A DNA stretch of 64,000 nt. Origin: Eubacterium xylanophilum ATCC 35991. Its GTDB lineage: Bacteria; Bacillota; Clostridia; Lachnospirales; Lachnospiraceae. The stretch is from contig NZ_JAEB01000010.1 in NCBI RefSeq assembly GCF_000518685.1, forward strand, positions 56,730-120,729, in the 5' to 3' direction. Shown piece after piece: positions 1-9,713 of the stretch. Position 1 is the first letter of the stretch, and each line of letters begins with the position of its first letter. Position numbers and translations under genes: made by a program. The notes beneath the pieces were generated by a model. That model was not told the DNA's origin. It worked only from the letters and a program-made list of their open reading frames with translations, and did no database searches.

Positions 1-1520
1 AGAATTTGGCGACGGGAGATATTGAGGTTCGCGCCAATGCTATACGAATTTTAGCAGAGAGTGAAACTCCACCGTTCCCTGTTGAAGAGAATAGTAAGAC
101 CAAGGAGGAGTTGCGCCTCAAATATAGATTTTTGGACCTTCGTCGTCCGGACCTTCAGCGCAATATGATGCTTAGAAGCAAGGTTGCCAATGTTACCAGA
201 GCATTTCTTGATGAAGAGGGATTTTTGGAGATTGAGACTCCAATACTCAACAAGAGTACGCCGGAGGGAGCGAGAGACTATCTTGTGCCAAGTCGTGTGC
301 ATCCGGGAAGCTTCTATGCATTGCCACAGTCTCCACAGCTCTTTAAGCAGTTGCTTATGTGCTCTGGATATGATAGATACTATCAGGTTGCAAAGTGCTT
401 CAGAGATGAGGATCTTCGTGCAGATCGTCAGCCCGAGTTTACACAGATAGATATGGAATTCTCATTTGTCGATGAGGATGATGTAATCGACACAAACGAG
501 CGACTTCTAAAGAGATTATTCAAAGAAGTTATGGATATGGATATTCAGATTCCGTTCCAGAGACTCACTTGGCAGGAAGCTATGGATAGATTTGGTTCAG
601 ACAAACCTGATACAAGATTTGGAATGGAGTTAACTGATATCACAGAAGTTGTAAAGGGTTGTGGTTTTGGAGTATTTACAGGAGCAATTGAAAATGGTGG
701 TTCTGTTCGAGGAATCAACGCTTCAGGTCTCGGAAATATGCCTCGAAAGAAGATTGATAAGCTTGTAGATTTTGCCAAGGATTTTGGTGCTAAGGGTCTT
801 GCGTATATGAGCATAAATGAGGACGGAACATTTAAATCCAGCTTCGCCAAGTTCATGACTGAAGAAGAGTTGGATTCGATTGTAAAGGCTATGGATGGTA
901 AGCCGGGAGATCTTCTTCTGTTCGCGGCCGACAAGAACAAAGTTGTATGGGATGTTCTCGGAAATCTTAGACTTGAAATTGCAAGACAGAATGAGATGCT
1001 TGATAAGAATGTTTATAATTTCCTTTGGGTGACAGAATTCCCACTCCTTGAGTTCAATGAGGATTTGGGACGTTATCAGGCTATGCATCATCCATTTACA
1101 ATGCCTATGGAGGAGGATCTTGATCTTATCGACACAGATCCCGGCAAAGTCAGAGCTAGAGCATATGACATCGTTTTAAATGGAACAGAGCTCGGCGGTG
1201 GTTCAGTGAGAATTCATCAGAATGATATTCAGGAGAAAATGTTCGAATGTCTTGGATTTACCAAAGAAGCGGCATATGATCAGTTTGGATTCCTCTTGGA
1301 TGCATTTAAGTACGGTGTTCCACCACATGCAGGACTTGCTTATGGTCTTGATAGAATGGTTATGCTTATGGCAAAAGAAGATAGTATTAGAGATGTAATT
1401 GCATTCCCTAAGACCAAAGATGCGTCTTGTCTTTTGACTGATGCGCCAAACGTTGTAGACGAGAGTCAGTTGGAAGAATTGGGGATTGAAATAAAAAATA
1501 ACGACCAGGAGGTAAACTAA
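1..1520 (+). CDS. aspS: Aspartyl-tRNA synthetase, 5' end outside window
   Basis: Charges tRNA-Asp with aspartate in the cytoplasm. The reading frame is open from base 3 (N-L-A-T-G...), so the N-terminal anticodon-binding OB domain of roughly 80-100 residues lies before the window and about 505 residues are visible. Class II motifs are clear: motif 2 FRDEDLRADRQPEFTQID and motif 3 GLAYGLDRMVML. The bacterial GAD insertion sits between them. The C-terminus is intact. The stop TAA overlaps the ATG of galM by one base, with GGAGG just before it, so the two are co-transcribed and probably translationally coupled. Confidence 0.97.
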   Translation, partial: NLATGDIEVRANAIRILAESETPPFPVEENSKTKEELRLKYRFLDLRRPDLQRNMMLRSKVANVTRAFLDEEGFLEIETPILNKSTPEGARDYLVPSRVHPGSFYALPQSPQLFKQLLMCSGYDRYYQVAKCFRDEDLRADRQPEFTQIDMEFSFVDEDDVIDTNERLLKRLFKEVMDMDIQIPFQRLTWQEAMDRFGSDKPDTRFGMELTDITEVVKGCGFGVFTGAIENGGSVRGINASGLGNMPRKKIDKLVDFAKDFGAKGLAYMSINEDGTFKSSFAKFMTEEELDSIVKAMDGKPGDLLLFAADKNKVVWDVLGNLRLEIARQNEMLDKNVYNFLWVTEFPLLEFNEDLGRYQAMHHPFTMPMEEDLDLIDTDPGKVRARAYDIVLNGTELGGGSVRIHQNDIQEKMFECLGFTKEAAYDQFGFLLDAFKYGVPPHAGLAYGLDRMVMLMAKEDSIRDVIAFPKTKDASCLLTDAPNVVDESQLEELGIEIKNNDQEVN

Positions 1521-2563
1521 TGAGTGTAACAAAGAGTATATTCGGCAAGACAAGCGATGGAAATGAAGTAACATTATTTTCAATTGAGAATAAGAATGGT
1601 ATGAAAGTGGATGTTATCGATTACGGTGCTGTAATTGTTCGTTTGTTTACAGCAGATAGGGATGGTAAGCTAGAAGATATTGTTCTCGGTTTTGACGATG
1701 TTGCATCATATGAAGTTAACGGATGCTTCTTCGGAGCATTTATCGGACGTCACGGAAATAGAATCGGAGATGCTAAGTTTACGTTAAATGGCGAGACGTA
1801 CCAGCTTGAGAAGAATGACGGTAAGAATAATCTTCACGGCGGAACACCTGGATATCACAAGGTGATGTATGCTGCTAAGGTTGAAGATAACGCAGTGACT
1901 TTCTCTCGTGTGAGTCCTGATATGGAGCAAGGATATCCAGGAAACCTTGAATTGAATGTAAGATATGAGCTCACGGATGACAATGAACTTAAGATTACTT
2001 ATTCAGGCTGTTCTGACAAGGATACACTTTGCAATCTTACAAATCACTCATACTTCAATCTCAAGGGACATAATGGTGGTATGATTACAGATCACGAGAT
2101 TATGATTAAGGCAAATCAGATTACTCTCACAAGTGATGATTTGATTCCTGATGGAAGCATGGAAGATGTAGAGGGAACTCCTATGGACTTCAGAGAGAAG
2201 AAGGTTATTGGAGATGGTATTGAAGCTGATTACAAGCCAATAAAGATTGCCGGTGGATATGATCATAACTTTGCTTTGGACAAGCCAATTGGAGCAATGG
2301 AAAAGGTGTGTGAAGTTTCTGAGAAGAGCACAGGTCGTGTGGTTGAAGTGTTTACAGATCTTCCGGGAATGCAGTTCTACACTGGAAACTTTATTGACAA
2401 GGAAAACGGAAAAGAAGGCGCTGTTTACACGAAGCGAACAGGCCTTTGCCTCGAAACTCAGTACTTCCCTAACTCAGTAAATGTTCCTAGTTTTGAGTCT
2501 TGTGTGATTAAGGCTGGAGAAAAATTCCAGACAACAACAACATATCGTTTTAGCGCAAAATAA
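1520..2563 (+). CDS. galM: Aldose 1-epimerase (mutarotase)
   Basis: Interconverts alpha and beta anomers of galactose or glucose. At 347 aa it has the normal length. Family catalytic features are visible: His106 (NNLHGG), His176 (NHSYFNL), Asp248 (GGYDHNF) and the general base Glu312 (LCLETQYF). The start ATG overlaps the aspS stop and has AGGAGG at about 1507-1512. A strong terminator follows at 2585, so aspS-galM end as a unit. The pairing with aspS looks positional rather than functional. Confidence 0.96.
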   Translation: MSVTKSIFGKTSDGNEVTLFSIENKNGMKVDVIDYGAVIVRLFTADRDGKLEDIVLGFDDVASYEVNGCFFGAFIGRHGNRIGDAKFTLNGETYQLEKNDGKNNLHGGTPGYHKVMYAAKVEDNAVTFSRVSPDMEQGYPGNLELNVRYELTDDNELKITYSGCSDKDTLCNLTNHSYFNLKGHNGGMITDHEIMIKANQITLTSDDLIPDGSMEDVEGTPMDFREKKVIGDGIEADYKPIKIAGGYDHNFALDKPIGAMEKVCEVSEKSTGRVVEVFTDLPGMQFYTGNFIDKENGKEGAVYTKRTGLCLETQYFPNSVNVPSFESCVIKAGEKFQTTTTYRFSAK

Positions 2564-2584
2564 TTAACATTTAATCAAAATATT

Positions 2585-2634
2585 CCGATATATATATTAG
2601 GTGTGTTGCACCCAATATGTATATCGGTTTTTTT
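2585..2634 (+). terminator. Rho-independent terminator after galM
   Basis: CCGATATA and TATATCGG arms form a long, mostly paired stem with a short GTTG-containing tip, followed by a run of seven T. It separates aspS-galM from the surface protein gene. Confidence 0.9.
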
Positions 2635-2685
2635 ATGGGAAACGCATTTTTACATAATTGAGGTCTATGGAAAGAGGCGATAAGT

Positions 2686-5600
2686 ATGAAAATGGATTGG
2701 ATTGAATTGATAGCGAAGGTGGGAAAAAAGTGCAAAATACTTATGTATCCGTTATTGGGTATATATATAATTTGCGTGACGATTAGTCACTTGTTTAAAA
2801 AGATATTTTTTGAGGCTGGAACTCACAGGGTAAGAGTACGTGCGCTTGTCGTGCTTACAAGTCTTGCCCTTATTTTTATTACGGCTATTTACCCGACATT
2901 AGCCAATGGGCCGGGAAATGATGATAATGTCATCTTAGAGGGGAACACTGCGTCAGGTGGCGCTATTAGTGGAAACGAAGATGATAAAGAGAATCAAGAC
3001 AACCAAGACAACCAAGACAATGGCAATAATAATGACCAAAATCAGGGGGAACAAGGCTCGAATCAGGGTAGCAATGAGAGCGGTAATGGTGATAGCAATG
3101 GCAATGAAAAAGACGATGGTGATTCTACACCGCGTCCAACTGAAACACCTGAACCAATTGAGGTTGCAAAACCAAACGTCCGTACTGTTACGGATTCTAT
3201 CACAGCCACTTACGGAAAAATAGCAATGGCAGATCACGAGATGGAAGTTGAGGCAACACCTGGAGACGAGACGGAGGGTGTGACTCTTTCATATACATGG
3301 TATATTAGGAATGCAGATGGGGGTGCAGGAAAAGTTGTTGGTGACAATACTAAAGCAAAGTATGTGCTTCCAGAGAACATACAGGCTGGAGAATATAGAT
3401 ATTATTGTGAAGTTGTGGCTACATTAAAGAAGGGAAAGCAAGTAGCTACAGCCAGCAAAAAGAGTGATGATATAACTGTCAATATAGAAAAGGCTCCTTT
3501 ACAGCCGGTATTAAATTCAGATCCAAGTTCAGTCCTTGATTATAGCATTAGTGACAAGATTTACAATGGTGCAGATCAGGGTATTTCCGTAAATAAGACC
3601 GAAAATTATAAGAATATAGGAAATGTTAATGTTTATTATGCTTTTAATGGTTCGGATACTGCAACGACTACGGCGGGAAATCAAGTGGGAACCAGAGAAG
3701 TTTATGTTACAATTGATGAGAGTAGAAACTATGCTGCTGCGAGTGATAAGGTAAGTCTGGGAACTTACACGGTAAGTTATTGGAATCCTGATGGAAAATA
3801 TTCCGTAGAGGGAGAAGTTGCCGGAACAGACAAAGACGGCAAAGAATGGTACAATAAAGACGTTATAATTCGCCCACCATCAGGATGCCTTATTTCAAAG
3901 AGCGAAAATGAGTTCAAGGAAACACTTGTATTGACTCAGGGCAAGCAGAATGTGGATGGTATATACTTGCAGAAGATTCCGGAGAGTTATATATCGGAGA
4001 AGATAAGTATAGATAAAGTATTCAATATAGACACAACACCTCCAACAGGAAAAATAGTATTTTCTGGTATTGATGGGGCGGATGAATCTCCAATTGTGTC
4101 AAGTAAACAATTATCAGGTACAGTGAATGCCAGTGATTCGCTGAGTGGAGTTAAGAGCGTTCACCTCTATTATACAACAGATTCTAAGGTGGATTGTAAG
4201 GCACTACCTGAATCGGCATGGATAGAGGGAAAAGATTTTGATATTGCTCCAACAGAAAATGATAGCACCAATTATTATGTATATGCAAAACTTGTGGATT
4301 ATGCTGGAAATGTTGGATATCTAAGCAATGAAAATATTACAATTGATGCTGTGAAGCCAGAGATTACGCTAGACGGAGCTACTATAGATGGTTCCAAGCG
4401 CTGCGTAGCATACAAAAAACAGGTGGATGTAAGTGATGTCAACTTAGAAACTGTCAATATTAGACGTTCTTTGACAGAGTCTGGATCTGCTGAGAGCGCG
4501 TCAGATGCGGTGATTCCATATACAATTAAGGAAAAGGACGGAAAAAAACATGCCACATTTGAGATAGTTTCTCCGAAGGACACCGGTTCAGTTTATAAGT
4601 ATTTTATAACAGGATTGGATTCTAGCGGAAATACAACTTATGTGGAGATTACTATGGTAGATCCAATAACAGATGTCAACGCACCTGAGCTCGATTTTGG
4701 AAGCAAGGAATATGGATATACTGGTGGCGAAGAAATTGCCAAGGGATTTGACCTGACTAGAGCTGGATCATATAATGAGGAAAATGATCCGATTGTGACA
4801 GGACTCACAATTTTAGATGAAGAGGGGACAACACCTGAGGCGTTTAAAATCGTTGATTCCACGAAGATAGCACCGGTAGATAAGCTTCATGTTGGTACAT
4901 ATAGAGCAAGGGTTAAAATAGCGTATAATACGGATTCAGAGATCCTTAGCACATGTGTATTTAATGTCAAGAAAGCTCATCTCAATGCAGTGTTCCCGGA
5001 AACTGACATATGGTATTATACAACCAATATTGAATTAGATAGTAAGATAAATGTCACTGGATTTGTTTACGGAGAGACCGCAGAAACTGCAAAGGATTAC
5101 GTGGCTCCAAAGGTTGATAACTATGAGGGCCAATCCGCAACGGTTGGAAGTCATGTGATTACCATAAGCGGTGGAAAAGCAGCGGATTATGATATGGCAT
5201 ATACAACGGGATATATTAATGTAAAGAAGCGAGTTCTCGCCGATTATAATGTACTTGGAAATAAGGGAGACGCTTATAATGGTGAAGATGGTGTCGATTG
5301 GTATACAAGTCCTACGTTGACGATTGAACCAAAGACTGGATTTGCATTGTCAAAAAGCGATGATCCATCTAGCTTTACATTGGAAAATATTCCGATAGAG
5401 ACAGACAGAGATCTTTCCAGCGAAACATTTTTCCTCAAAAACATTCAGACAGGTGAAATTAGCGACAAAATTACTTTTAGATATGCCAAGGATTCGACGC
5501 CGCCTACAGGTAAGATTAATGTAGAAAAGAATTCAATTAAGGGATTACTTAATACTATTACACTTGGTAATTTCTTTGCAGAAAACATAGATGTAGACAT

Positions 5601-7983
5601 AGATGCAGAGGATGATTTGAGTGGTATTAAGGGCGTATATTATTACAAGTCAGAAGGTAAATTATCCGGAGATGAATTGTCTCGAGTAACAGGTTGGGAA
5701 GAGGGGGATTCTCTATCTCTCACAGCTGCGGATAATTCAAAGCTTACGATATATGCCAAGGTCGTAAACGGTGCCGGTTTGGTCACATATCTCTCAAGTG
5801 ATGAGTTGGTATTCGATACCGAACCACCTGTCATATCTAACGTGGAAGATGGTGGAGAGTATACATGTGATTCAAGGAGAATCATGGTTTCCGACGCCAA
5901 TCTCTATGACGTGGTAGTATATGAGGGAACTGATACCACATCGGGAAATGGCAAGAGAAAGTTCATAGATGACAATAGCAGTACCTGTGATTTTCTGATT
6001 TCGTCAGATGATGACGAGACGGTTTATACAGTAGTTGCAGAGGATAGGGCAGGAAACAAGAGCAAGAAGACATTTAGAATTATCAAGGCGACCTATGAAG
6101 CCACAGTAGAGGATATAGCTCTTCCTGATTTAATATACGGCCACAAGGTTAATAGTGGCAAAACGATTAAATTAAAGGACAATGGAAATGCCAATGCGAA
6201 GATAACAGATGTAACTGTCTACAATGAAGATGAATTTGAAGTTAGCACGTTACCTGACGGAACATTTTACTTGAAAGCCCGAGAAGGACTCAAAGTAGGT
6301 AGTTATAGCACGAAGTTTAAGGTGCATTATACGGGACAAAAAAGTGCCACAGCAAAGTGCACGGTTAATGTTGTCAAGGCGACGTTGACGGTAAAATACG
6401 CCGGTGAGGTTCTCTTGTACAATACAAGGCCGAAGACTGAAGATGTGATTCAGGTTGTTGGGTTTGTAAATGGAGAGAATGAAAATAGTGCAGAAGGATA
6501 CGTGGCTCCGACGATTAACCTTCCTGAGAGAGCCAGGGAGACGGTCGTTATCACACCGACGGGCGGAGCAGCTGAAAACTATGATTTCGAGTACCAGGGT
6601 GAGGCACTGACGGTTATCAGAAGAACTGCAGTTGCCGGAAGAGACGGTCAGTATACTGTGACCGGGCAGATGAATGAGAACGGTTGGTATGTATCGGATA
6701 TTGTGATTAAGCCTTCGGAAGGCTATCAATTCCTGAGGGATGAAGACGATAAGAAGGCAATCGGGGAGATAAGGATAGACAAGGATAGTGACGATGGAAT
6801 AGAGCGGTTCTATGTGCAAGATGTGAAGACAGGCGAGATCTACAAGAAGACTGCAATTGCATATCTAAGGGATACTACAACGCCTGAAATTGCAGGAATA
6901 GAAGATGGTAAAACATATATCGGAGAGGATAGGAAAGTTACAGTGACGGACAATTTCCTCGAAAATGTTACTATCAACGGAGTTTCGCAGACAATCGAAA
7001 ATGGAAAGTCGGAGTTTACACTAACCGCTAAGACAGATGCAGTATATGTTATTACAGCTGTTGACAAAGCGGGACATAGTTCTACGAAAAAGGTGACTTT
7101 CGAGGCCGTTGAGGAAGACACAGGCCTTGAAGCAGATGCCGAGGGAAGAATTAATAAGAAAGCGGTTATCGGCCAAAATGCTCCAACGGGACAGATTGTG
7201 ACGGATAAGAAGGATTTGGCTGAAAATGTTCTGACGAAAAAGGAGCTCAAAGAGGTAAATGGCGGCGCAAATGCTGATATTACATTGAAAGTTAAAAATA
7301 TTGATGCAAGCGTATCTCAAGCCGAGAAGGAATTGCTGATTGCTAATCTCAAGGGTTATACGATAGGAATGTATCTTGATTTGACTTTGTTTAAGAATGT
7401 CACAGGCGGTGAAAGTAACCAGCTTACGGAACTAAAGAGAAAAATAGCAATTACTATAGACTTGCCTGATTGGCTTGTGAATGAAGATGAGAATATTGAG
7501 CGAGAATTCGCAGTTCTCTGTGTTCACAAGGGAAGCGTTGCATTCCTACCTGATCAGGATATGGTAAAGCGAACTGTGACAATCAACAGTGGAGAATTTT
7601 CCACATATGCGCTATGTTATAGAGATGTTGTGTTGGCAGCGCCTAAGGGTGATGTTGATAAGGTGGCAGAGGAAACGGTTGCTCCAAGTGGAGATGGTGA
7701 GAATGAAGAACCGGTTGTAGATGCATCAGAGCCATCGGATGAAGATGACTCCGATGAAAACGAGGGGAATCCTGATAAGGCATCGGTATCCGGAGGTTCA
7801 ACCGGATCCGGTAGCTCTGGAGGAAGTTCTTCATCAACTGGTTCAGGTGGCTCTGGAGGAAGTGTTCCAAAGTCCGGAGATTCTATGAATTTGATACTAT
7901 GGATAATAGTCTGCGGCTTGTCATTCTTCGGAATTGGTAGCATTGTTGCCATCAAGATTGGCACCAGACGAGATGATTTTTAG
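2686..7983 (+). CDS. Giant repeat surface protein with VPKSGD wall-anchor-like C-terminus
   Basis: A 1765-aa secreted, probably wall-linked protein with no recognised enzymatic site. Two hydrophobic segments (about residues 18-36 and 52-70) form an unusual N-terminal export region. An Asn/Asp/Gly-rich linker follows (about 76-160). The body has Ig/bacterial-surface modules occurring at least three times; each contains a variant of a block with W-Y and IxPxxGxxxS (for example VIIRPPSGCLIS, LTIEPKTGFALS, VIKPSEGYQFL) and then a block with TPPTGKI or TPEIAGI. A Gly/Ser-rich linker leads to VPKSGD at about residue 1727, a hydrophobic helix and a KIGTRRDDF tail. This resembles a sortase signal, but Val replaces Leu and Ser replaces Thr. 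A second in-frame ATG lies two codons downstream. Confidence 0.85.
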   Translation: MKMDWIELIAKVGKKCKILMYPLLGIYIICVTISHLFKKIFFEAGTHRVRVRALVVLTSLALIFITAIYPTLANGPGNDDNVILEGNTASGGAISGNEDDKENQDNQDNQDNGNNNDQNQGEQGSNQGSNESGNGDSNGNEKDDGDSTPRPTETPEPIEVAKPNVRTVTDSITATYGKIAMADHEMEVEATPGDETEGVTLSYTWYIRNADGGAGKVVGDNTKAKYVLPENIQAGEYRYYCEVVATLKKGKQVATASKKSDDITVNIEKAPLQPVLNSDPSSVLDYSISDKIYNGADQGISVNKTENYKNIGNVNVYYAFNGSDTATTTAGNQVGTREVYVTIDESRNYAAASDKVSLGTYTVSYWNPDGKYSVEGEVAGTDKDGKEWYNKDVIIRPPSGCLISKSENEFKETLVLTQGKQNVDGIYLQKIPESYISEKISIDKVFNIDTTPPTGKIVFSGIDGADESPIVSSKQLSGTVNASDSLSGVKSVHLYYTTDSKVDCKALPESAWIEGKDFDIAPTENDSTNYYVYAKLVDYAGNVGYLSNENITIDAVKPEITLDGATIDGSKRCVAYKKQVDVSDVNLETVNIRRSLTESGSAESASDAVIPYTIKEKDGKKHATFEIVSPKDTGSVYKYFITGLDSSGNTTYVEITMVDPITDVNAPELDFGSKEYGYTGGEEIAKGFDLTRAGSYNEENDPIVTGLTILDEEGTTPEAFKIVDSTKIAPVDKLHVGTYRARVKIAYNTDSEILSTCVFNVKKAHLNAVFPETDIWYYTTNIELDSKINVTGFVYGETAETAKDYVAPKVDNYEGQSATVGSHVITISGGKAADYDMAYTTGYINVKKRVLADYNVLGNKGDAYNGEDGVDWYTSPTLTIEPKTGFALSKSDDPSSFTLENIPIETDRDLSSETFFLKNIQTGEISDKITFRYAKDSTPPTGKINVEKNSIKGLLNTITLGNFFAENIDVDIDAEDDLSGIKGVYYYKSEGKLSGDELSRVTGWEEGDSLSLTAADNSKLTIYAKVVNGAGLVTYLSSDELVFDTEPPVISNVEDGGEYTCDSRRIMVSDANLYDVVVYEGTDTTSGNGKRKFIDDNSSTCDFLISSDDDETVYTVVAEDRAGNKSKKTFRIIKATYEATVEDIALPDLIYGHKVNSGKTIKLKDNGNANAKITDVTVYNEDEFEVSTLPDGTFYLKAREGLKVGSYSTKFKVHYTGQKSATAKCTVNVVKATLTVKYAGEVLLYNTRPKTEDVIQVVGFVNGENENSAEGYVAPTINLPERARETVVITPTGGAAENYDFEYQGEALTVIRRTAVAGRDGQYTVTGQMNENGWYVSDIVIKPSEGYQFLRDEDDKKAIGEIRIDKDSDDGIERFYVQDVKTGEIYKKTAIAYLRDTTTPEIAGIEDGKTYIGEDRKVTVTDNFLENVTINGVSQTIENGKSEFTLTAKTDAVYVITAVDKAGHSSTKKVTFEAVEEDTGLEADAEGRINKKAVIGQNAPTGQIVTDKKDLAENVLTKKELKEVNGGANADITLKVKNIDASVSQAEKELLIANLKGYTIGMYLDLTLFKNVTGGESNQLTELKRKIAITIDLPDWLVNEDENIEREFAVLCVHKGSVAFLPDQDMVKRTVTINSGEFSTYALCYRDVVLAAPKGDVDKVAEETVAPSGDGENEEPVVDASEPSDEDDSDENEGNPDKASVSGGSTGSGSSGGSSSSTGSGGSGGSVPKSGDSMNLILWIIVCGLSFFGIGSIVAIKIGTRRDDF

Positions 7984-7985
7984 GG

Positions 7986-8014
7986 TAGACAAATCATAGA
8001 TTTTGGACTATAAT
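7986..8014 (+). promoter_or_regulatory. Sigma-A-type promoter for the beta-CASP RNase gene
   Basis: TAGACA (7986-7991), a 17-bp spacer and TATAAT (8009-8014). It lies just after the stop of the surface protein gene. Inverted arms AAATCAT and ATGATTT surround the -10 region. Confidence 0.65.
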
Positions 8015-8058
8015 TATAGTTAGATGATTTGGTTCGTAATTGGGGGTGTAGACAGCGT

Positions 8059-9663
8059 ATGAAGCTTGAATTTTTGGGGGCAGCTCATGAAGTCACCGGA
8101 AGCTGTCATTATCTTGAGATTGGTGACAAGAGACTTTGTGTAGACATAGGAATGCAACAGGGGAGAAATCTGTTTGAAAGTCAGGAAATTCCAGTTAATG
8201 CAGCGGAACTAGACTATATATTGTTGACGCATGCACATATTGATCATACTGGCCTTCTTCCTATGTTATATGCGAGAGGATTTAGGGGACAGGTATTTGC
8301 AACAAAGGCAACAGCAGATCTTTGTGATATCATGTTAAGAGATAGTGCCCACATCCAGCAGTTCGAGGCGGAGTGGCGCAATAGGAAGGCACAGCGTTCT
8401 GGTGGAGAGCCTTATGTTCCTCTATATACAATGGAGGATGCTATCGGAGCTATCAGGCTTTTGGTTCCATGTGAATATGATAGCACGATACATATATGTG
8501 ACGGAATTGAGATAAGATTTACTGATGTAGGACACTTGCTCGGTTCCTCAAGTATTGAGATATTTGCTACAGAAGACGGAGAGACGCGTGTTCTCTGCTT
8601 TTCTGGAGATCTTGGTAATAGGAGCAAACCTATTCTGCGAGATCCGGTTTACACGAGGAGTGCGGACTATGTTATCATGGAGTCTACTTATGGTGATAGA
8701 CTTCACGGTGAGAAGCCGGATTATGTTGGTGAATTAGCTGATATTATAGAGCGGACTTTTGAGAGAGGTGGTAATGTTGTCATTCCTGCTTTTGCGGTGG
8801 GAAGAACGCAGGAGCTACTCTATTTTATCAGACAGATAAAAGAAAGGGAATTGATAAGAAGTTATCCTGATTTTGAAGTTTATGTAGACAGTCCGTTGGC
8901 TGTTGAGGCTACGACTATTTTCGGGAAGAATGTAGAACGTTGTTTTGACGAAGAGGCTAAGGAGCTTGTCAATAAAGGAATTAATCCGATTGGATTTAAG
9001 GGGCTTTGCTTATCGATTACCAGCGATGACAGTAAGGGGATTAATATGAACAATAATCCTAAAGTCATCATATCGGCCTCAGGTATGTGTGAGGCTGGTC
9101 GTATTAGACATCATCTCAAGCACAATTTGTGGAGGAGTGATAGCACAGTAGTATTTGTAGGATATCAATCTGTTGGAACATTGGGAAGAAGCTTGCTAGA
9201 TGGAGCTACCAGTGTGAAGCTTTTTGGAGAAGAGATTGATATTCAAGCTGAAATTGTGAAGATTTCAGGTATCAGCGGGCATGCTGATAAGAATGGCTTA
9301 CTCGATTGGATTGATGGCTTTACGGAACAGAAACCCAAGAAGGTTTTTGTTGTACACGGAGAAGACAAAGTTACAGAAGCTTTTGCTGAATGTGTCAAGA
9401 AAGAACATGGCATTGAAGCAGTAGCTCCATATAGTGGAACTGTGTTTGATCTGATAACAGGCGAGTTCGAGCATATTGCCGAGCCGGTATATGCTAAGAA
9501 GAAAGAGATATCCAAGAAGAGAGCTATGGATGTATTTGGTAGACTTGTTATGGCAGGAGAGCGTTTGGCTGCTGTAATCCGTAAGAATGAAGGACTCAGT
9601 AATAAGGATACAGCTAAGTTCACAGACCAGATTAATTCGCTGTGTGACAAATGGGACAGATAG
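8059..9663 (+). CDS. Metallo-beta-lactamase/beta-CASP RNA-processing exonuclease
   Basis: 534 aa, the size of the YSH1/CPSF-73-like bacterial family. The zinc motif THAHIDH is at residues 57-63. Further MBL ligands follow, such as the Asp in SGDLGNR. The beta-CASP domain includes SGMCEAGRIRHHL, and the C-terminal RMMBL part contains SGHADKNGLL and VVHGE. Family members act on RNA ends, so an RNase role is inferred rather than lactamase activity. The ATG at 8059 is preferred over an upstream GTG because homology begins at MKLEFLGAAHEVTGS and GGGGGTG precedes it. Confidence 0.88.
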   Translation: MKLEFLGAAHEVTGSCHYLEIGDKRLCVDIGMQQGRNLFESQEIPVNAAELDYILLTHAHIDHTGLLPMLYARGFRGQVFATKATADLCDIMLRDSAHIQQFEAEWRNRKAQRSGGEPYVPLYTMEDAIGAIRLLVPCEYDSTIHICDGIEIRFTDVGHLLGSSSIEIFATEDGETRVLCFSGDLGNRSKPILRDPVYTRSADYVIMESTYGDRLHGEKPDYVGELADIIERTFERGGNVVIPAFAVGRTQELLYFIRQIKERELIRSYPDFEVYVDSPLAVEATTIFGKNVERCFDEEAKELVNKGINPIGFKGLCLSITSDDSKGINMNNNPKVIISASGMCEAGRIRHHLKHNLWRSDSTVVFVGYQSVGTLGRSLLDGATSVKLFGEEIDIQAEIVKISGISGHADKNGLLDWIDGFTEQKPKKVFVVHGEDKVTEAFAECVKKEHGIEAVAPYSGTVFDLITGEFEHIAEPVYAKKKEISKKRAMDVFGRLVMAGERLAAVIRKNEGLSNKDTAKFTDQINSLCDKWDR

Positions 9664-9713
9664 GACCATAATGATGTTGGCACAGGATGCGCCGAGGAGA
9701 TGAAATAACAATT

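Noticed and set aside
8059..9663. Beta-lactamase
   Set aside because: The beta-CASP and RMMBL regions place it with RNA-processing nucleases.
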